A stretch of 64,000 nucleotides of DNA from an uncultured Candidatus Saccharibacteria bacterium (GTDB taxonomy: Bacteria > Patescibacteriota > Saccharimonadia > Saccharimonadales > Saccharimonadaceae). The translations under genes and the position numbers were made by a program. The stretch is taken from assembly GCA_945873065.1 (NCBI GenBank), contig CAMCBN010000004.1:43835-107834 (forward strand), written 5' to 3'. The notes beneath the pieces were generated by a model. The model was not told where the DNA came from. It made no database searches and was given only the letters and a program-made list of their open reading frames with translations. Positions 29,106 to 38,488 of the stretch are shown piece by piece. Each line of letters starts with the position of its first letter. Position 1 is the first letter of the stretch.

Positions 29106-30212
29106 CTAAGGAGTCGGCTGCGTTTTAATGTAGATCGTCGCGAGGCTTGAGCCAAGCTTATATACCTTGCCTGTTCCCAAAACATGCGCACCAACTAGCA
29201 CTGCTGTGTCCGTTGAGTCTGTGTGCTTTTCTGACAAATAATCAAACACATTTAAGCCGCTTGGATAGCATAAACCCGGGAAGACTTGACGCAATTCCGT
29301 GAGACTCCCCTTGACCAGCTGGATATCCTCCACTTTGTGCACAAGGTTTGCTGACGCGTCTACCATGGCTGCCATAGTATAGCCGCCTTGTTGCAATGAT
29401 TCTGCGTGACCCCCAAACCATTCGACAGCTGCTGATTCGTCACCGCCAAACATTTCCTTATAAGCGGCAGCCGCTTCGCGCCTCTCTGCTTCCGCTCGTT
29501 TCCTTGCAATCCCCTTTTTGGCACAATTAAGCAACTCACGTAGTTGTTTTTCCTGCTCTTCTTCTGGCAAATCAAAGAATTTTTCACTCTCTCGAACCTC
29601 CCAGTTATATTCATCTTTGCTTCCAAATACAACACAACCTCGAATGTTCTCTTCATTAAAACCGAGAGCTTCTAGTATACACAGTCTGCCTATATCCGAA
29701 CTTCCTGGCTGAAGGAATTCAGATAGAGGGCTATCCTCGGGTAACTTGTTTTGAAGTACTCTAGTGCCTACAATATCAACGTGGTCTGATCGGTGCGATC
29801 TGTTGCACAATCCTGTATATTCTTCTATCTCTCTTTTCGCTTCCTCTGGAGACACCCTTCCTGACTCAATATTCTCGTTTACTATCTTTTCTACAAACTG
29901 CCTAATGCTATCATCAACAGCCTCTTTAACTAGTAAACGAGACGTAACTTGAACAATTTCGTATGCAGGACTTGCCCGCAATTTGTCTGCTTTATCAAAA
30001 ACATTCAACGCTTCCCTCGCCTGCGGGTTAAGCTGCTCTTTTGGAGGAAGGGTAGGCCAGACATCTGGGCGAGACTCCTCAAACACCTCTCTAGTCTCGG
30101 GGTCTGCCGTAGACCACGGTTCAGGTGCGCGTATTAGTGGAGATGGGGGGGTAAATTCAGTACTCATTCTCGTCATGCTATTTGTTATAGCAAAAAATGC
30201 GTAAAGTGTCAA
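29106..30212 (-). CDS. Hypothetical protein
   Basis: 368-aa ORF, charged/helical; no recognised domain. Confidence 0.7.
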   Translation of the reverse strand: MTLYAFFAITNSMTRMSTEFTPPSPLIRAPEPWSTADPETREVFEESRPDVWPTLPPKEQLNPQAREALNVFDKADKLRASPAYEIVQVTSRLLVKEAVDDSIRQFVEKIVNENIESGRVSPEEAKREIEEYTGLCNRSHRSDHVDIVGTRVLQNKLPEDSPLSEFLQPGSSDIGRLCILEALGFNEENIRGCVVFGSKDEYNWEVRESEKFFDLPEEEQEKQLRELLNCAKKGIARKRAEAERREAAAAYKEMFGGDESAAVEWFGGHAESLQQGGYTMAAMVDASANLVHKVEDIQLVKGSLTELRQVFPGLCYPSGLNVFDYLSEKHTDSTDTAVLVGAHVLGTGKVYKLGSSLATIYIKTQPTP

Positions 30213-30265
30213 TTGTGCTCGGTCTTCTTGACCGCTTCACCGTCCTCATCACCGATCTGCCCATT

Positions 30266-30685
30266 TCAAATCCCACTATCAAATTCATCGAGCTCATTAT
30301 TAGGGAAATATCGCGTCACATCACGTTGACTATAAGAGATCACGACCGTCTGGCGCCCTACAATATCGATCGATAGCTGATCATCACGCCAATGGTATTT
30401 CAATTGCCTACCCGACTGGTCGCTCACCCCATGTAACCGAAAGCCAGTATCGTGCCTGTTCACAGTTTTAGTGAATTTCGGCACCTCTAGCCGTTGACTA
30501 GATCCTTCAGACGTTTCTACCTCAATAGTTACTTTCGCATCCAAAGTCGAACGATTCTCACTGTCTCGTCCCAACCGATACTCTGCTCGGTAGCTATCGA
30601 TCTTATATCCTGCCGTGGCGACCACAGGGCTAGCTGTCGACAAGATTGTGGTTAATATACCAACGCCTATCCATACAAACCTCAT
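30266..30685 (-). pseudogene. Truncated DUF2207-like paralogue
   Basis: Signal peptide then YKIDSYRAEYRLGRDSENRSTLDAKVTIEVE...VVISYSQRDVTRYF matching the N-terminus of the 24997-26751 protein; stops at NELDEFDSGI. Confidence 0.65.
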
Positions 30686-30805
30686 AGAAATATCGAACTC
30701 ACCGCAACTCACCGACCACCACAGACCATATCATTTTTATACTACCAGTATAGCAAACAAAAACGGGGATACTCGCAGCATCCCCATTTTATCAGTTATG
30801 AAATA

Positions 30806-31612
30806 TTATTTGCGAAAACGTCGCACTGCGTAAGCAGCTGCAGCCGCCACCGCACCTGCACCAAGTACTGGTGCAAAGATTGTCTCCAGACCAGTATGTG
30901 GTAACTCACTAACTGTCTGAGCCGGCTGAGCAGCTGGCGCTTCTGCTGCCGCCTGCTTCACGACTGTTGGCACTGGTGCCTCAGTTGTTTTAGCGGGTGG
31001 CGTAGGAGTTGGCGTCTTGGGCGTAGTCGGCGTAGGAGTCTTAGGCGTCTCTACCTTGCATGCAGCATCAGTCGAGTCTAATTTCTTCACTACAAAACCC
31101 CAAGCCCACTTGGTACCACTCTGCATGACACCTTTGGCGTCTGGAATGTAGCTCACCGCAGTGTCACGAGCGTAAACATCATACTGAGCTGCTGCTTGAC
31201 ATACGTCTGGCTGGCTAACAGTATATGTACCGTTTAGCACTTGGCCAGCCTTGACTGAAATTTTGGTGTGAGCAAAGCCCTTTTGTGGGAAACTTGTCGG
31301 GTGGTCTGCACCAAATACGCCACTGTTATCGTAATTCTTTGGCAGCGTGAAAGAGCTAAACCACAACGTGGTATCTGCACACGCTGGCAGTCCATTGCTG
31401 CTGACTGTGACTGTACCTGGCTTGTTAGCCGTATCAGCCCAGTGGACTTTGACATTGCTGCTGACATTGAGATCTACACACTGTGATGCCGATGTCGACG
31501 ACAAGTTTGATGTCGCACCAGCACTCGGAGCAACTACCGCGCTGGCAACGCCGACAACGGTAAATACACCCAACATCATAGCAGAAATCTGCTTGACCTT
31601 CATTCTAAACAC
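30806..31612 (-). CDS. Putative LPXTG-type (LPHTG) cell-wall-anchored surface protein
   Basis: Signal peptide, P/T-rich linker TPTPTTPKTPTPTPPAK, C-terminal SELPHTG + hydrophobic helix + RRFRK. Confidence 0.85.
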   Translation of the reverse strand: MFRMKVKQISAMMLGVFTVVGVASAVVAPSAGATSNLSSTSASQCVDLNVSSNVKVHWADTANKPGTVTVSSNGLPACADTTLWFSSFTLPKNYDNSGVFGADHPTSFPQKGFAHTKISVKAGQVLNGTYTVSQPDVCQAAAQYDVYARDTAVSYIPDAKGVMQSGTKWAWGFVVKKLDSTDAACKVETPKTPTPTTPKTPTPTPPAKTTEAPVPTVVKQAAAEAPAAQPAQTVSELPHTGLETIFAPVLGAGAVAAAAAYAVRRFRK

Positions 31613-31977
31613 CTCTCTTTTTGCTTATTTTTGTTGGTTATATTACGATATATACGCCATATTTGAGATAATGTCAATATGTTTTCTTAACTTTTATAAA
31701 CACAAGCACTATACTACAGTTGTTATGTCATCTGTGCAATAGCAAAAAATACGAAATTTCTTCAAAAATGTTCGCCTTTCCTCTGGTAGTTGTACCCGTC
31801 TCGTGCTATATTCTGTACTATATATGTTCTATATTTATGATTTAATATATACCTCACTATGATATATCTATTAATATCTGTCTACTACACAAACTCACAC
31901 TGGACATAAAAAAGCCGCGCCTTTCGCACAAAAGCAGGGGACGACCAAAACCCAGCACTATGCTATAATGAAATAAT

Positions 31978-33051
31978 ATGACGCGAATCTCTTTAGATAT
32001 TCCTGCCCTACAGGCCGAACATACCGAGCTCGGTGATTTTTTAGCTCGCCCTGACGCTTACAGTGCGCCAGATTTTACTGCCAAAAATAAGCGGTTTGCT
32101 GAGCTGGAAACGCTTATCGCCAAGGCCAATGAGCGCGACCAATTAGAAAAAAATTTGGCGGAAGCGCGTGAATTGTCGGCGGGCGGCGATGAATTGGCAG
32201 AGTTGGCAAAAACAGAGGTAGCGGAAGTTGAAGCGCGGTTAGCTGATCTGGAAGAAGAATTATTTGTTCTCCTCACGCCAAAAGACCCGAATGACGAGAA
32301 AAATATTATTATGGAAATCCGTGCTGGCGCTGGCGGCGACGAGGCGTCGCTGTTCGCGGCGGAATTATACCGTATGTACTTGCGCTGGTGCGAGACAAAC
32401 GGCTACAAAACTGAACTGATGAGCGAGTCTGCTAATGATTCTGGCGGCTATAAAGAAGTGATTTTTATGATCAAAGGCGACGCACCTTACGCGAAGCTGA
32501 AATTCGAAGGCGGCGTTCACCGCGTGCAACGCATACCAGTCACCGAAAGCCAGGGTCGCGTTCACACCAGCACCGTGACAGTGGCAGTCCTGCCCGAAGC
32601 CGAAGAAACTGATATCGAGATCAATCCAAATGATCTGCGCGTCGATATTTACCGCTCTAGCGGACACGGCGGGCAGTCGGTCAACACTACCGATTCGGCG
32701 GTGCGCATCACTCACCTGCCGACTGGATTGGTTGTGACGAATCAGGATGAAAAGTCGCAGATCAAAAACCGCGAAAAAGCCATGAGCGTGCTGCGCTCAC
32801 GCCTACTCCAGATGAAAATTGACGAAGAGAACGCCAAGCTGACCGCCGAGCGCCGCGCTCTGGTCGGTACTGGCGACCGCTCAGAGAAAATCCGCACCTA
32901 CAATTTCCCGCAAGACCGCATCACCGACCACCGGATCCATTACAGCCGCAGCAATATCCCCGCTGCGATGAACGGGGATATTAACGATTTGGTTGAGAAT
33001 TTGCAGAAGTTCGAGCGGGAGCTGAAAGCGCAGAACACAAAAGTGGCATAA
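31978..33051 (+). CDS. prfA: Peptide chain release factor 1
   Basis: [30 protein letters not shown] 8 nt upstream of ATG. Confidence 0.97.
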   Translation: MTRISLDIPALQAEHTELGDFLARPDAYSAPDFTAKNKRFAELETLIAKANERDQLEKNLAEARELSAGGDELAELAKTEVAEVEARLADLEEELFVLLTPKDPNDEKNIIMEIRAGAGGDEASLFAAELYRMYLRWCETNGYKTELMSESANDSGGYKEVIFMIKGDAPYAKLKFEGGVHRVQRIPVTESQGRVHTSTVTVAVLPEAEETDIEINPNDLRVDIYRSSGHGGQSVNTTDSAVRITHLPTGLVVTNQDEKSQIKNREKAMSVLRSRLLQMKIDEENAKLTAERRALVGTGDRSEKIRTYNFPQDRITDHRIHYSRSNIPAAMNGDINDLVENLQKFERELKAQNTKVA

Positions 33052-33100
33052 AAAAGGCATAAAACCGAACATCTGAAGCATGTCTTCTTCGCGCAGACAC

Positions 33101-33910
33101 CTATTCAGCGACTTCGGTGGTAGGTCGCATATATACCACTGGTGTTTGCTGCTGCTTGGCAAACTTTTTGCCTACCTGGCGGGCTTGGCGCTCTTCTTTA
33201 TCATTCCAATATCCCCAAGTGCCTACGAGCACTGCCATCGACACCGCAGAGAGAGCAACACCGCCCATGAGACACGCCTCGGCCACCGCTCGAGCGACAT
33301 CGGGGCTCAATAATTTGTCTCCATAAGATACACTGGCATGTCCTAACACACCGAACGAGAACGTACCACCAACAGCCATATCAAAACCAGCAGACCTGCT
33401 CAGGTTAATAGCTTTTATCCCTAATCTATATCGCTTTGAACCGGCTGACGATGGCTTGCCTTTTAGCCGCTCTACCACGTGAAACATCTCATGGCCAAAC
33501 GTATCAGCACATTTACGCCAATTTCTTTGGCCCTCGCCTTTATATCGTACAACCACCCGAAAGCTACCGCTGTCGTGCAAATACTTGGTATAACCCTCTG
33601 TGCCACCATGCGCTACCCCGATTATCTGACTATCAATCGGATCCGCAACAATCACTTCCCGCACCCTGCCCACGCACTCCTCCGGAACACCAGCCATTTG
33701 CATGGCATCTCGCACCGCATTGGGATCATAATCAATCACCATACCATCTGGCACATACTTACCCATACTCGTCTCAAACGACACAGGGATCTCCTCTAGC
33801 ATGCTCACAGGAGGACGAATGCGTCGCGACTGCGTGGCGACATTCTCGATTAGCTGCTCTGGCTTCTGTGGCGTATTAGAAACCGTAGCCGATGAAAAAC
33901 GTTCTGGCAT
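33101..33910 (-). CDS. Hypothetical protein with HExxH motif and C-terminal TM segments
   Basis: TFGHEMFHVVERL (HEMFH) and downstream hydrophobic segment GGVALSAVSMAVLVGTWGYW. Confidence 0.7.
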   Translation of the reverse strand: MPERFSSATVSNTPQKPEQLIENVATQSRRIRPPVSMLEEIPVSFETSMGKYVPDGMVIDYDPNAVRDAMQMAGVPEECVGRVREVIVADPIDSQIIGVAHGGTEGYTKYLHDSGSFRVVVRYKGEGQRNWRKCADTFGHEMFHVVERLKGKPSSAGSKRYRLGIKAINLSRSAGFDMAVGGTFSFGVLGHASVSYGDKLLSPDVARAVAEACLMGGVALSAVSMAVLVGTWGYWNDKEERQARQVGKKFAKQQQTPVVYMRPTTEVAE

Positions 33911-34062
33911 AGACTCCTATTATAAAATAATGAAGCTATCAAAGCAATACACCAGTATAGGGCTCTAATGGTCCTAAGTACCATCATCCAGTAGCCCTGA
34001 TTCTACGCTAGCATTAATACCCCTATTCACTGCACTTCTCGGGCTAAGCGCCCCAAATGCAA

Positions 34063-34096
34063 AATAACACACCTCCATTTACAGAGGTGTGTTATT
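34063..34096 (-). terminator. Terminator after rplO
   Basis: AATAACACACCTC-CATTTACA-GAGGTGTGTTATT perfect 13-bp stem. Confidence 0.9.
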
Positions 34097-34117
34097 CTTA
34101 TAGCCTAGACGATATGT

Positions 34118-34600
34118 CTACGCAGTTTTGTCGTCTGCCTCAGCTTGTTCGGCTGATTTCGGCAACGGTGTAGCAGTTTTTTCGAATTTGCCACCGGATT
34201 TTTCGAGCATAGTCACGACAGTCTTGGATGCGCCCTGCGTCCGCAGAGTTATCTTGGCAGTCAATTCGTCACGTGCTATCACCTTGACAGCGTGGAATGG
34301 CGTAGCTATCAAATCTGCTTCGTATAATACGAAATTATCGACATCGCCTTCCAAGCTGTTCAAGCGATCACTATAAACGACCTGTGCTGGGGTACGTAAG
34401 CTCTTGAAACCGCGCGCCTTTGGTATAGCTGTAGCGATACCGTTTTGGCCACCCTGAAACATACTGCGAAGCTTTTTTCCAGTACGAGCATTTTGCCCTT
34501 TGGTACCACGGCCAGCAGTCTTACCACCACCAGCGGAGATACCGCGACCGACACGCTTGCGATCTTTGTTCGCAGAGACCTGGAGTTGGTTGTACTTCAT
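34118..34600 (-). CDS. rplO: 50S ribosomal protein L15
   Basis: GRGISAGGGKTAGRGTKGQNAR. Confidence 0.96.
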   Translation of the reverse strand: MKYNQLQVSANKDRKRVGRGISAGGGKTAGRGTKGQNARTGKKLRSMFQGGQNGIATAIPKARGFKSLRTPAQVVYSDRLNSLEGDVDNFVLYEADLIATPFHAVKVIARDELTAKITLRTQGASKTVVTMLEKSGGKFEKTATPLPKSAEQAEADDKTA

Positions 34601-34601
34601 G

Positions 34602-35201
34602 TTACTTCCCCTCCTTCATGACTTTTTGAGACTTTTTCTCAGCGCCGACCCACTGCTCACGTGGTACCAGGCCAGCTAATGCTTCGACAGTCGCATAAGC
34701 GATATTAACTTTGTTGGTACTACCAAGACTCTTGGATAGTAAGTTGCGAATACCCGTCACACCGATGACTGCGCGCACTACGCCACCAGCGATAATACCA
34801 GTACCAGGTGCAGCTGGCTTGATAAGGACGCGAGCACCACTCAGCTTGACCTCCATGTCGTGTGGGATCGTCTCGTTAACCACCGGAATGGTTACCAGGT
34901 GTTTTTTGGCGACATCGGTGGCTTTAGCAATGGCCGCCTGTACATCAGCGCCTTTGGCTACACCAACACCAACCTTATTCTTGCGGTTGCCTACTACGAC
35001 TAGCGCCTTGAAGCGAAAGCGGCGACCACCCTTGACTACACGCGACACACGGTCGATATTGATAACGACTTCTTCAAATTCCTTTGGCGCATCATCGCGC
35101 TGGTTGCGCCGGTCATCGCGGCGACCACCTCGGCCTTGCCGACCGCCACGTTGTCGTTGGCGATCAGCACGAGGTGTGGTTTGTTCTTTGGCTTCGGCCA
35201 T
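34602..35201 (-). CDS. rpsE: 30S ribosomal protein S5 with RGG-rich N-terminal extension
   Basis: VINIDRVSRVVKGGRRFRFKALVVVGN core; N-terminus RQRQRGGRQGRGGRRDDRRNQRDD. Confidence 0.97.
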   Translation of the reverse strand: MAEAKEQTTPRADRQRQRGGRQGRGGRRDDRRNQRDDAPKEFEEVVINIDRVSRVVKGGRRFRFKALVVVGNRKNKVGVGVAKGADVQAAIAKATDVAKKHLVTIPVVNETIPHDMEVKLSGARVLIKPAAPGTGIIAGGVVRAVIGVTGIRNLLSKSLGSTNKVNIAYATVEALAGLVPREQWVGAEKKSQKVMKEGK

Positions 35202-35202
35202 T

Positions 35203-35562
35203 TTAGAACTCCAATCCTTCCTTGCGAGCTGCGTCGGCTAGCGCTCGTAGGCGACCAGCGTACTGGCGGCCATTGCGGTCGAACACAACTGCGTTAATCT
35301 TTGCTTTTTTGGCTTTTTTGGCGATCTCAGTACCAACTTTTGCACATTTTTCGGTCATTGTACTACCAGCAGCCCTAGCACCGACTGTAGTAGCAGCGAC
35401 CAAAGTTTCACCAGCTACGTCATCGATCAACTGTGCACTGACATGCATATTACTGATGGTAACGCTCAAGCGCGGACGCTCCGATGTGCCGCTGACCTTG
35501 GCTCGAACGCGACCTTTGCGCAAATTGCGGTTCAACAGTTTGTGTGAAAGTGAACTAGCCAT
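35203..35562 (-). CDS. rplR: 50S ribosomal protein L18
   Basis: [31 protein letters not shown] and [20 protein letters not shown]. Confidence 0.96.
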   Translation of the reverse strand: MASSLSHKLLNRNLRKGRVRAKVSGTSERPRLSVTISNMHVSAQLIDDVAGETLVAATTVGARAAGSTMTEKCAKVGTEIAKKAKKAKINAVVFDRNGRQYAGRLRALADAARKEGLEF

Positions 35563-36104
35563 TACTTCTTACCTGCCTTTCCTGCTTTGCGCAAAATTTG
35601 CTCATCGACGTACGCTATACCTTTGCCCTTATACGGCTCAGGCTTCTTGAGCGCACGGATCTCGGCGGCTACCTGCCCGACTTTTTGCTTATCGATGCCA
35701 GAAACAACTATAGTCATCCGCTCGTTGCTGACATTGACGCCTTCAGGTGCTTTGTATTTAACTTCGTGGCTAAAGCCAAGGCTCATCGTCAGCTCATTAT
35801 TGCTTGATGCAACACGAAAACCGACACCTTTGACTTCGAGACGCTTCTCGTAACCCTGTGTCACGCCAGTAACCATATTATTGATAAGCGCGCGCATCAG
35901 ACCATGCTGGGCGCGAGCGGTTTTGGATTCATCTTTGGGATGAACCGTCACCTGTCCGTCTTCGACTTTCACCTCAACTGCTGGCGTGATGAACTGCTTG
36001 AGCTCACCTTTCGGGCCTTTAACGACCACATCGCCAGAGTCAACCGTGATTGTCACACCGGCCGGAATTGCTACCGGCAGTTTTCCGATTCGACTCAGAC
36101 TCAT
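35562..36104 (-). CDS. rplF: 50S ribosomal protein L6
   Basis: [21 protein letters not shown] and C-terminal [25 protein letters not shown]. Confidence 0.97.
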   Translation of the reverse strand: MSLSRIGKLPVAIPAGVTITVDSGDVVVKGPKGELKQFITPAVEVKVEDGQVTVHPKDESKTARAQHGLMRALINNMVTGVTQGYEKRLEVKGVGFRVASSNNELTMSLGFSHEVKYKAPEGVNVSNERMTIVVSGIDKQKVGQVAAEIRALKKPEPYKGKGIAYVDEQILRKAGKAGKK

Positions 36105-36138
36105 GTCTCACCTTTCTCGTGATATTAATAACCTAATG

Positions 36139-36167
36139 ATTCTAACAAAAAATCAGAGGTAGCGCAA
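36139..36167 (-). promoter_or_regulatory. Promoter for rplF-rplR-rpsE-rplO
   Basis: Minus strand TTGCGC (36162-36167) - 17 bp - TAGAAT (36139-36144). Confidence 0.65.
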
Positions 36168-36253
36168 GTCATCTAGGTACAGAACCGACTATCAATTTCT
36201 TACCATCACGCGACCCGTCACTCGTACACCATAATGGTGATGGCGATCAGATA

Positions 36254-36397
36254 CTAGTCGCGGTTATTCTGCTGCTTATTTTTCAGGCTAGATAATTCTT
36301 TTTTCAATTTGTTGATTTCGCTGTATGCCCAGACTCCTAGTATAAAAGCCACCCCAGCTAAGCCAAGGGCTGTTCTGATTTGCGATTCAATAGGCAT
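36254..36397 (-). CDS. Unlisted 47-aa small membrane protein
   Basis: MPIESQIRTALGLAGVAFILGVWAYSEINKLKKELSSLKNKQQNNRD; SD AAGGA 8 nt upstream; one predicted TM helix plus basic coil. Confidence 0.55.
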   Translation of the reverse strand: MPIESQIRTALGLAGVAFILGVWAYSEINKLKKELSSLKNKQQNNRD

Positions 36398-36667
36398 ATA
36401 ATCTATCCTTCCATACTACTCGCCGCACATACCTTCATGCATAACGGACTACTTACTTTTGCTAGTTATCTTATTGTAACATGCGACGTAACATGCGACA
36501 AGAGTGTTTCAGCTGAGCACTAAACTTATTCAATCATATATCTTTTGTTGACCATATACCGACCGACTGCCTGCACTCAAAGCAGGACTACGGTCTACCC
36601 CTATCGCGAAGAAGCTTGAGCTAATTTTTTATTCATAAAGCTTATGCTTATTATAGTAACAGTCTCT

Positions 36668-37585
36668 TCATCGCATAGCATCGAAGTCTGCAGGGGTAAA
36701 CAAAAGCTCGCCACTAGACTGCCGATAAATCGGTATGTACATGCCACTATCCACTACAGCCTGGCTCACCCGTTGTCGTAAGTCTTCTTGTGACATCACC
36801 TCGCTAGTGTTACGTGTATTGCCCTCGTATCTATCGACCTTATCACGAAGAATGATACTTTTTATTTCTGTGGCGGGCAAACCACCAAATATCTGCCATT
36901 GGTTTTTGCGCCTACCCGCCCGATAGGCCTGGATGGGGCTATCAGGGTCTGGACGACGGGCGATCAGGTTCACCAAGCCAAATAAGCTATTTTGTGGTAA
37001 CGGTATGACGCTATCATCTGGTTCGTATCGCGTACCAAGGAAGCTGACCGTAAACGGAAAAGCAGGGTCTACCGAACCATCATGGGCATCAATGGCTTCG
37101 CCACAAAGTAATCCTTGAGCAAGCACTTGCTTTAACGCGCCAGGAGATGTCGCATGAATCAGGTCATCGTCAGACACTGGCGGTTGGTCGGTAAGTACCT
37201 GACGACGATTACGCTCATCGACAAGACGCCGAAATGTTTCATCCTGCGATATTGCTGTCACATCAAATATGCGCCGCATCAAACAATCACGCTGCACAGA
37301 AGTATCTAGAAGCGAAAAAGGCACTCCCTTTTCTGGGTCAATCTCGTCAGTCAGCGCCAACAGATCATCTGAGGCTACCCTTCGATAGCTCCAACCATCT
37401 TCTGACAATAACCCACTGCGGTGGCGCATAGGCAGCGCTGTCGGTACTTGACGTATCTGAACAGCCTGCACCGAGTCTGTGTTGCCGTTCATGAGTATAC
37501 CCAAGGCACACCGGCCAATTTTATACCAATCAGCTACCGATACTGGCGGCTGATTATCACCTTCAGCGGGCGTATACTCTGACAT
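36668..37585 (-). CDS. Hypothetical protein (305 aa) with ART-like motif, inserted between rpsH and rplF
   Basis: DLIHATSPGALKQVLAQGLL resembles the H-x-T...IL..GL start of ADP-ribosyltransferase-fold domains; SD GGAGAAG. Confidence 0.7.
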   Translation of the reverse strand: MSEYTPAEGDNQPPVSVADWYKIGRCALGILMNGNTDSVQAVQIRQVPTALPMRHRSGLLSEDGWSYRRVASDDLLALTDEIDPEKGVPFSLLDTSVQRDCLMRRIFDVTAISQDETFRRLVDERNRRQVLTDQPPVSDDDLIHATSPGALKQVLAQGLLCGEAIDAHDGSVDPAFPFTVSFLGTRYEPDDSVIPLPQNSLFGLVNLIARRPDPDSPIQAYRAGRRKNQWQIFGGLPATEIKSIILRDKVDRYEGNTRNTSEVMSQEDLRQRVSQAVVDSGMYIPIYRQSSGELLFTPADFDAMR

Positions 37586-37675
37586 TTATACTTCTCCTTT
37601 GACATTCGATACATTACATTTTATCAACAGCTAGACAACACACACATTACAAATAGTAACATTCATTGAGCTAAC

Positions 37676-37703
37676 ATTATAACAGATATTTACTATATAG
37701 CAA
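37676..37703 (-). promoter_or_regulatory. Promoter of the inserted 305-aa gene
   Basis: Minus strand TTGCTA (37698-37703) - 16 bp - TATAAT (37676-37681). Confidence 0.6.
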
Positions 37704-37742
37704 GTAACTACACATTTGGTCTTTCACTAGCGTAAACATAAC

Positions 37743-37775
37743 GAAAACGCTCGAGGTCTTGCCCTGAGCGCTTTC
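37743..37775 (-). terminator. Terminator after rpsH, splitting the spc operon
   Basis: GAAAACGCTC...GAGCGCTTTC inverted repeat, with T-rich TTTTC following on the minus strand. Confidence 0.65.
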
Positions 37776-37797
37776 ATTTCATGACTATGCAAAAAGG

Positions 37798-38199
37798 TTA
37801 GTACACCTTTAGCAGCAACTCTCCACCAAGCTTTGCCTTGACAGCTTCGCTACCTGTCATCACACCTTTTGAGGTAGAGATGAGCACCAAACCGCGACCA
37901 GATTTCACTTTTGGAATCTCGGCTGCCCCAACGTAGACACGGCGACCTGGCTTTGATACACGAGATAGCTCGGTGAAAGCAGCGTTTTCGCCATCCTTAT
38001 TAATAGTGATGACGAGTGTGCCACGCGGCTTGCCATCCTCGATCTTGACATTAGCCAGATAGTGGTTTTTGACCAACTGCTCAGCGACTACTTTCTTCAT
38101 TTTGCTAGATGGAACGCGGACTTCGGTTTTGCCAACCATCGCAGCATTGCGGATGCGGGTCAGGAGATCCGCGATTGGGTCGGTTGATTGTAAACTCAT
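37798..38199 (-). CDS. rpsH: 30S ribosomal protein S8
   Basis: DPIADLLTRIRNAAMVGKTEVRVPSSKMK and GRGLVLISTSKGVMT. Confidence 0.97.
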   Translation of the reverse strand: MSLQSTDPIADLLTRIRNAAMVGKTEVRVPSSKMKKVVAEQLVKNHYLANVKIEDGKPRGTLVITINKDGENAAFTELSRVSKPGRRVYVGAAEIPKVKSGRGLVLISTSKGVMTGSEAVKAKLGGELLLKVY

Positions 38200-38217
38200 A
38201 GCTTTCTCTCCTTTCCT

Positions 38218-38487
38218 TTACCAGCTACTCTTTGTCACGCCCGGGATGTTACCGTTTGATGCCTCTTCGCGAAAACGGATACGGCTCATGCCGAAGCGTC
38301 GCATATAACCGCGTGGACGACCATCGAGCATATCGCGGTTTTTAAGACGCGAAGGGCTCGAGTTGCGCGGCAGCTTCTGCAAACCCTCTAAGTCGCCAGC
38401 AGCTTTGAGTTCGGCACGCTTGTCGGCAAACTTCGCGATGAGTTTCTGGCGCTTTTTGTCGCGAGCAATCATGGATTTCTTCGCCAT
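38218..38487 (-). CDS. rpsN: 30S ribosomal protein S14 (long, zinc-free type)
   Basis: [24 protein letters not shown]...[36 protein letters not shown]. Confidence 0.96.
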   Translation of the reverse strand: MAKKSMIARDKKRQKLIAKFADKRAELKAAGDLEGLQKLPRNSSPSRLKNRDMLDGRPRGYMRRFGMSRIRFREEASNGNIPGVTKSSW

Positions 38488-38488
38488 A

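Noticed and set aside
30200-30290. In-frame TGA in the truncated DUF2207 copy as evidence for UGA recoding (SR1/Gracilibacteria-type)
   Set aside because: Other genes in the window (e.g. the 2970-4397 gene and the 1055-aa gene) end naturally at TGA, so a standard code is the simpler reading.
31613-31977. AT-rich gap upstream of prfA as a possible gene or RNA
   Set aside because: No ORF or stable structure found; it contains the prfA promoter (TATAAT 31964-31969) and looks like an ordinary intergenic region.
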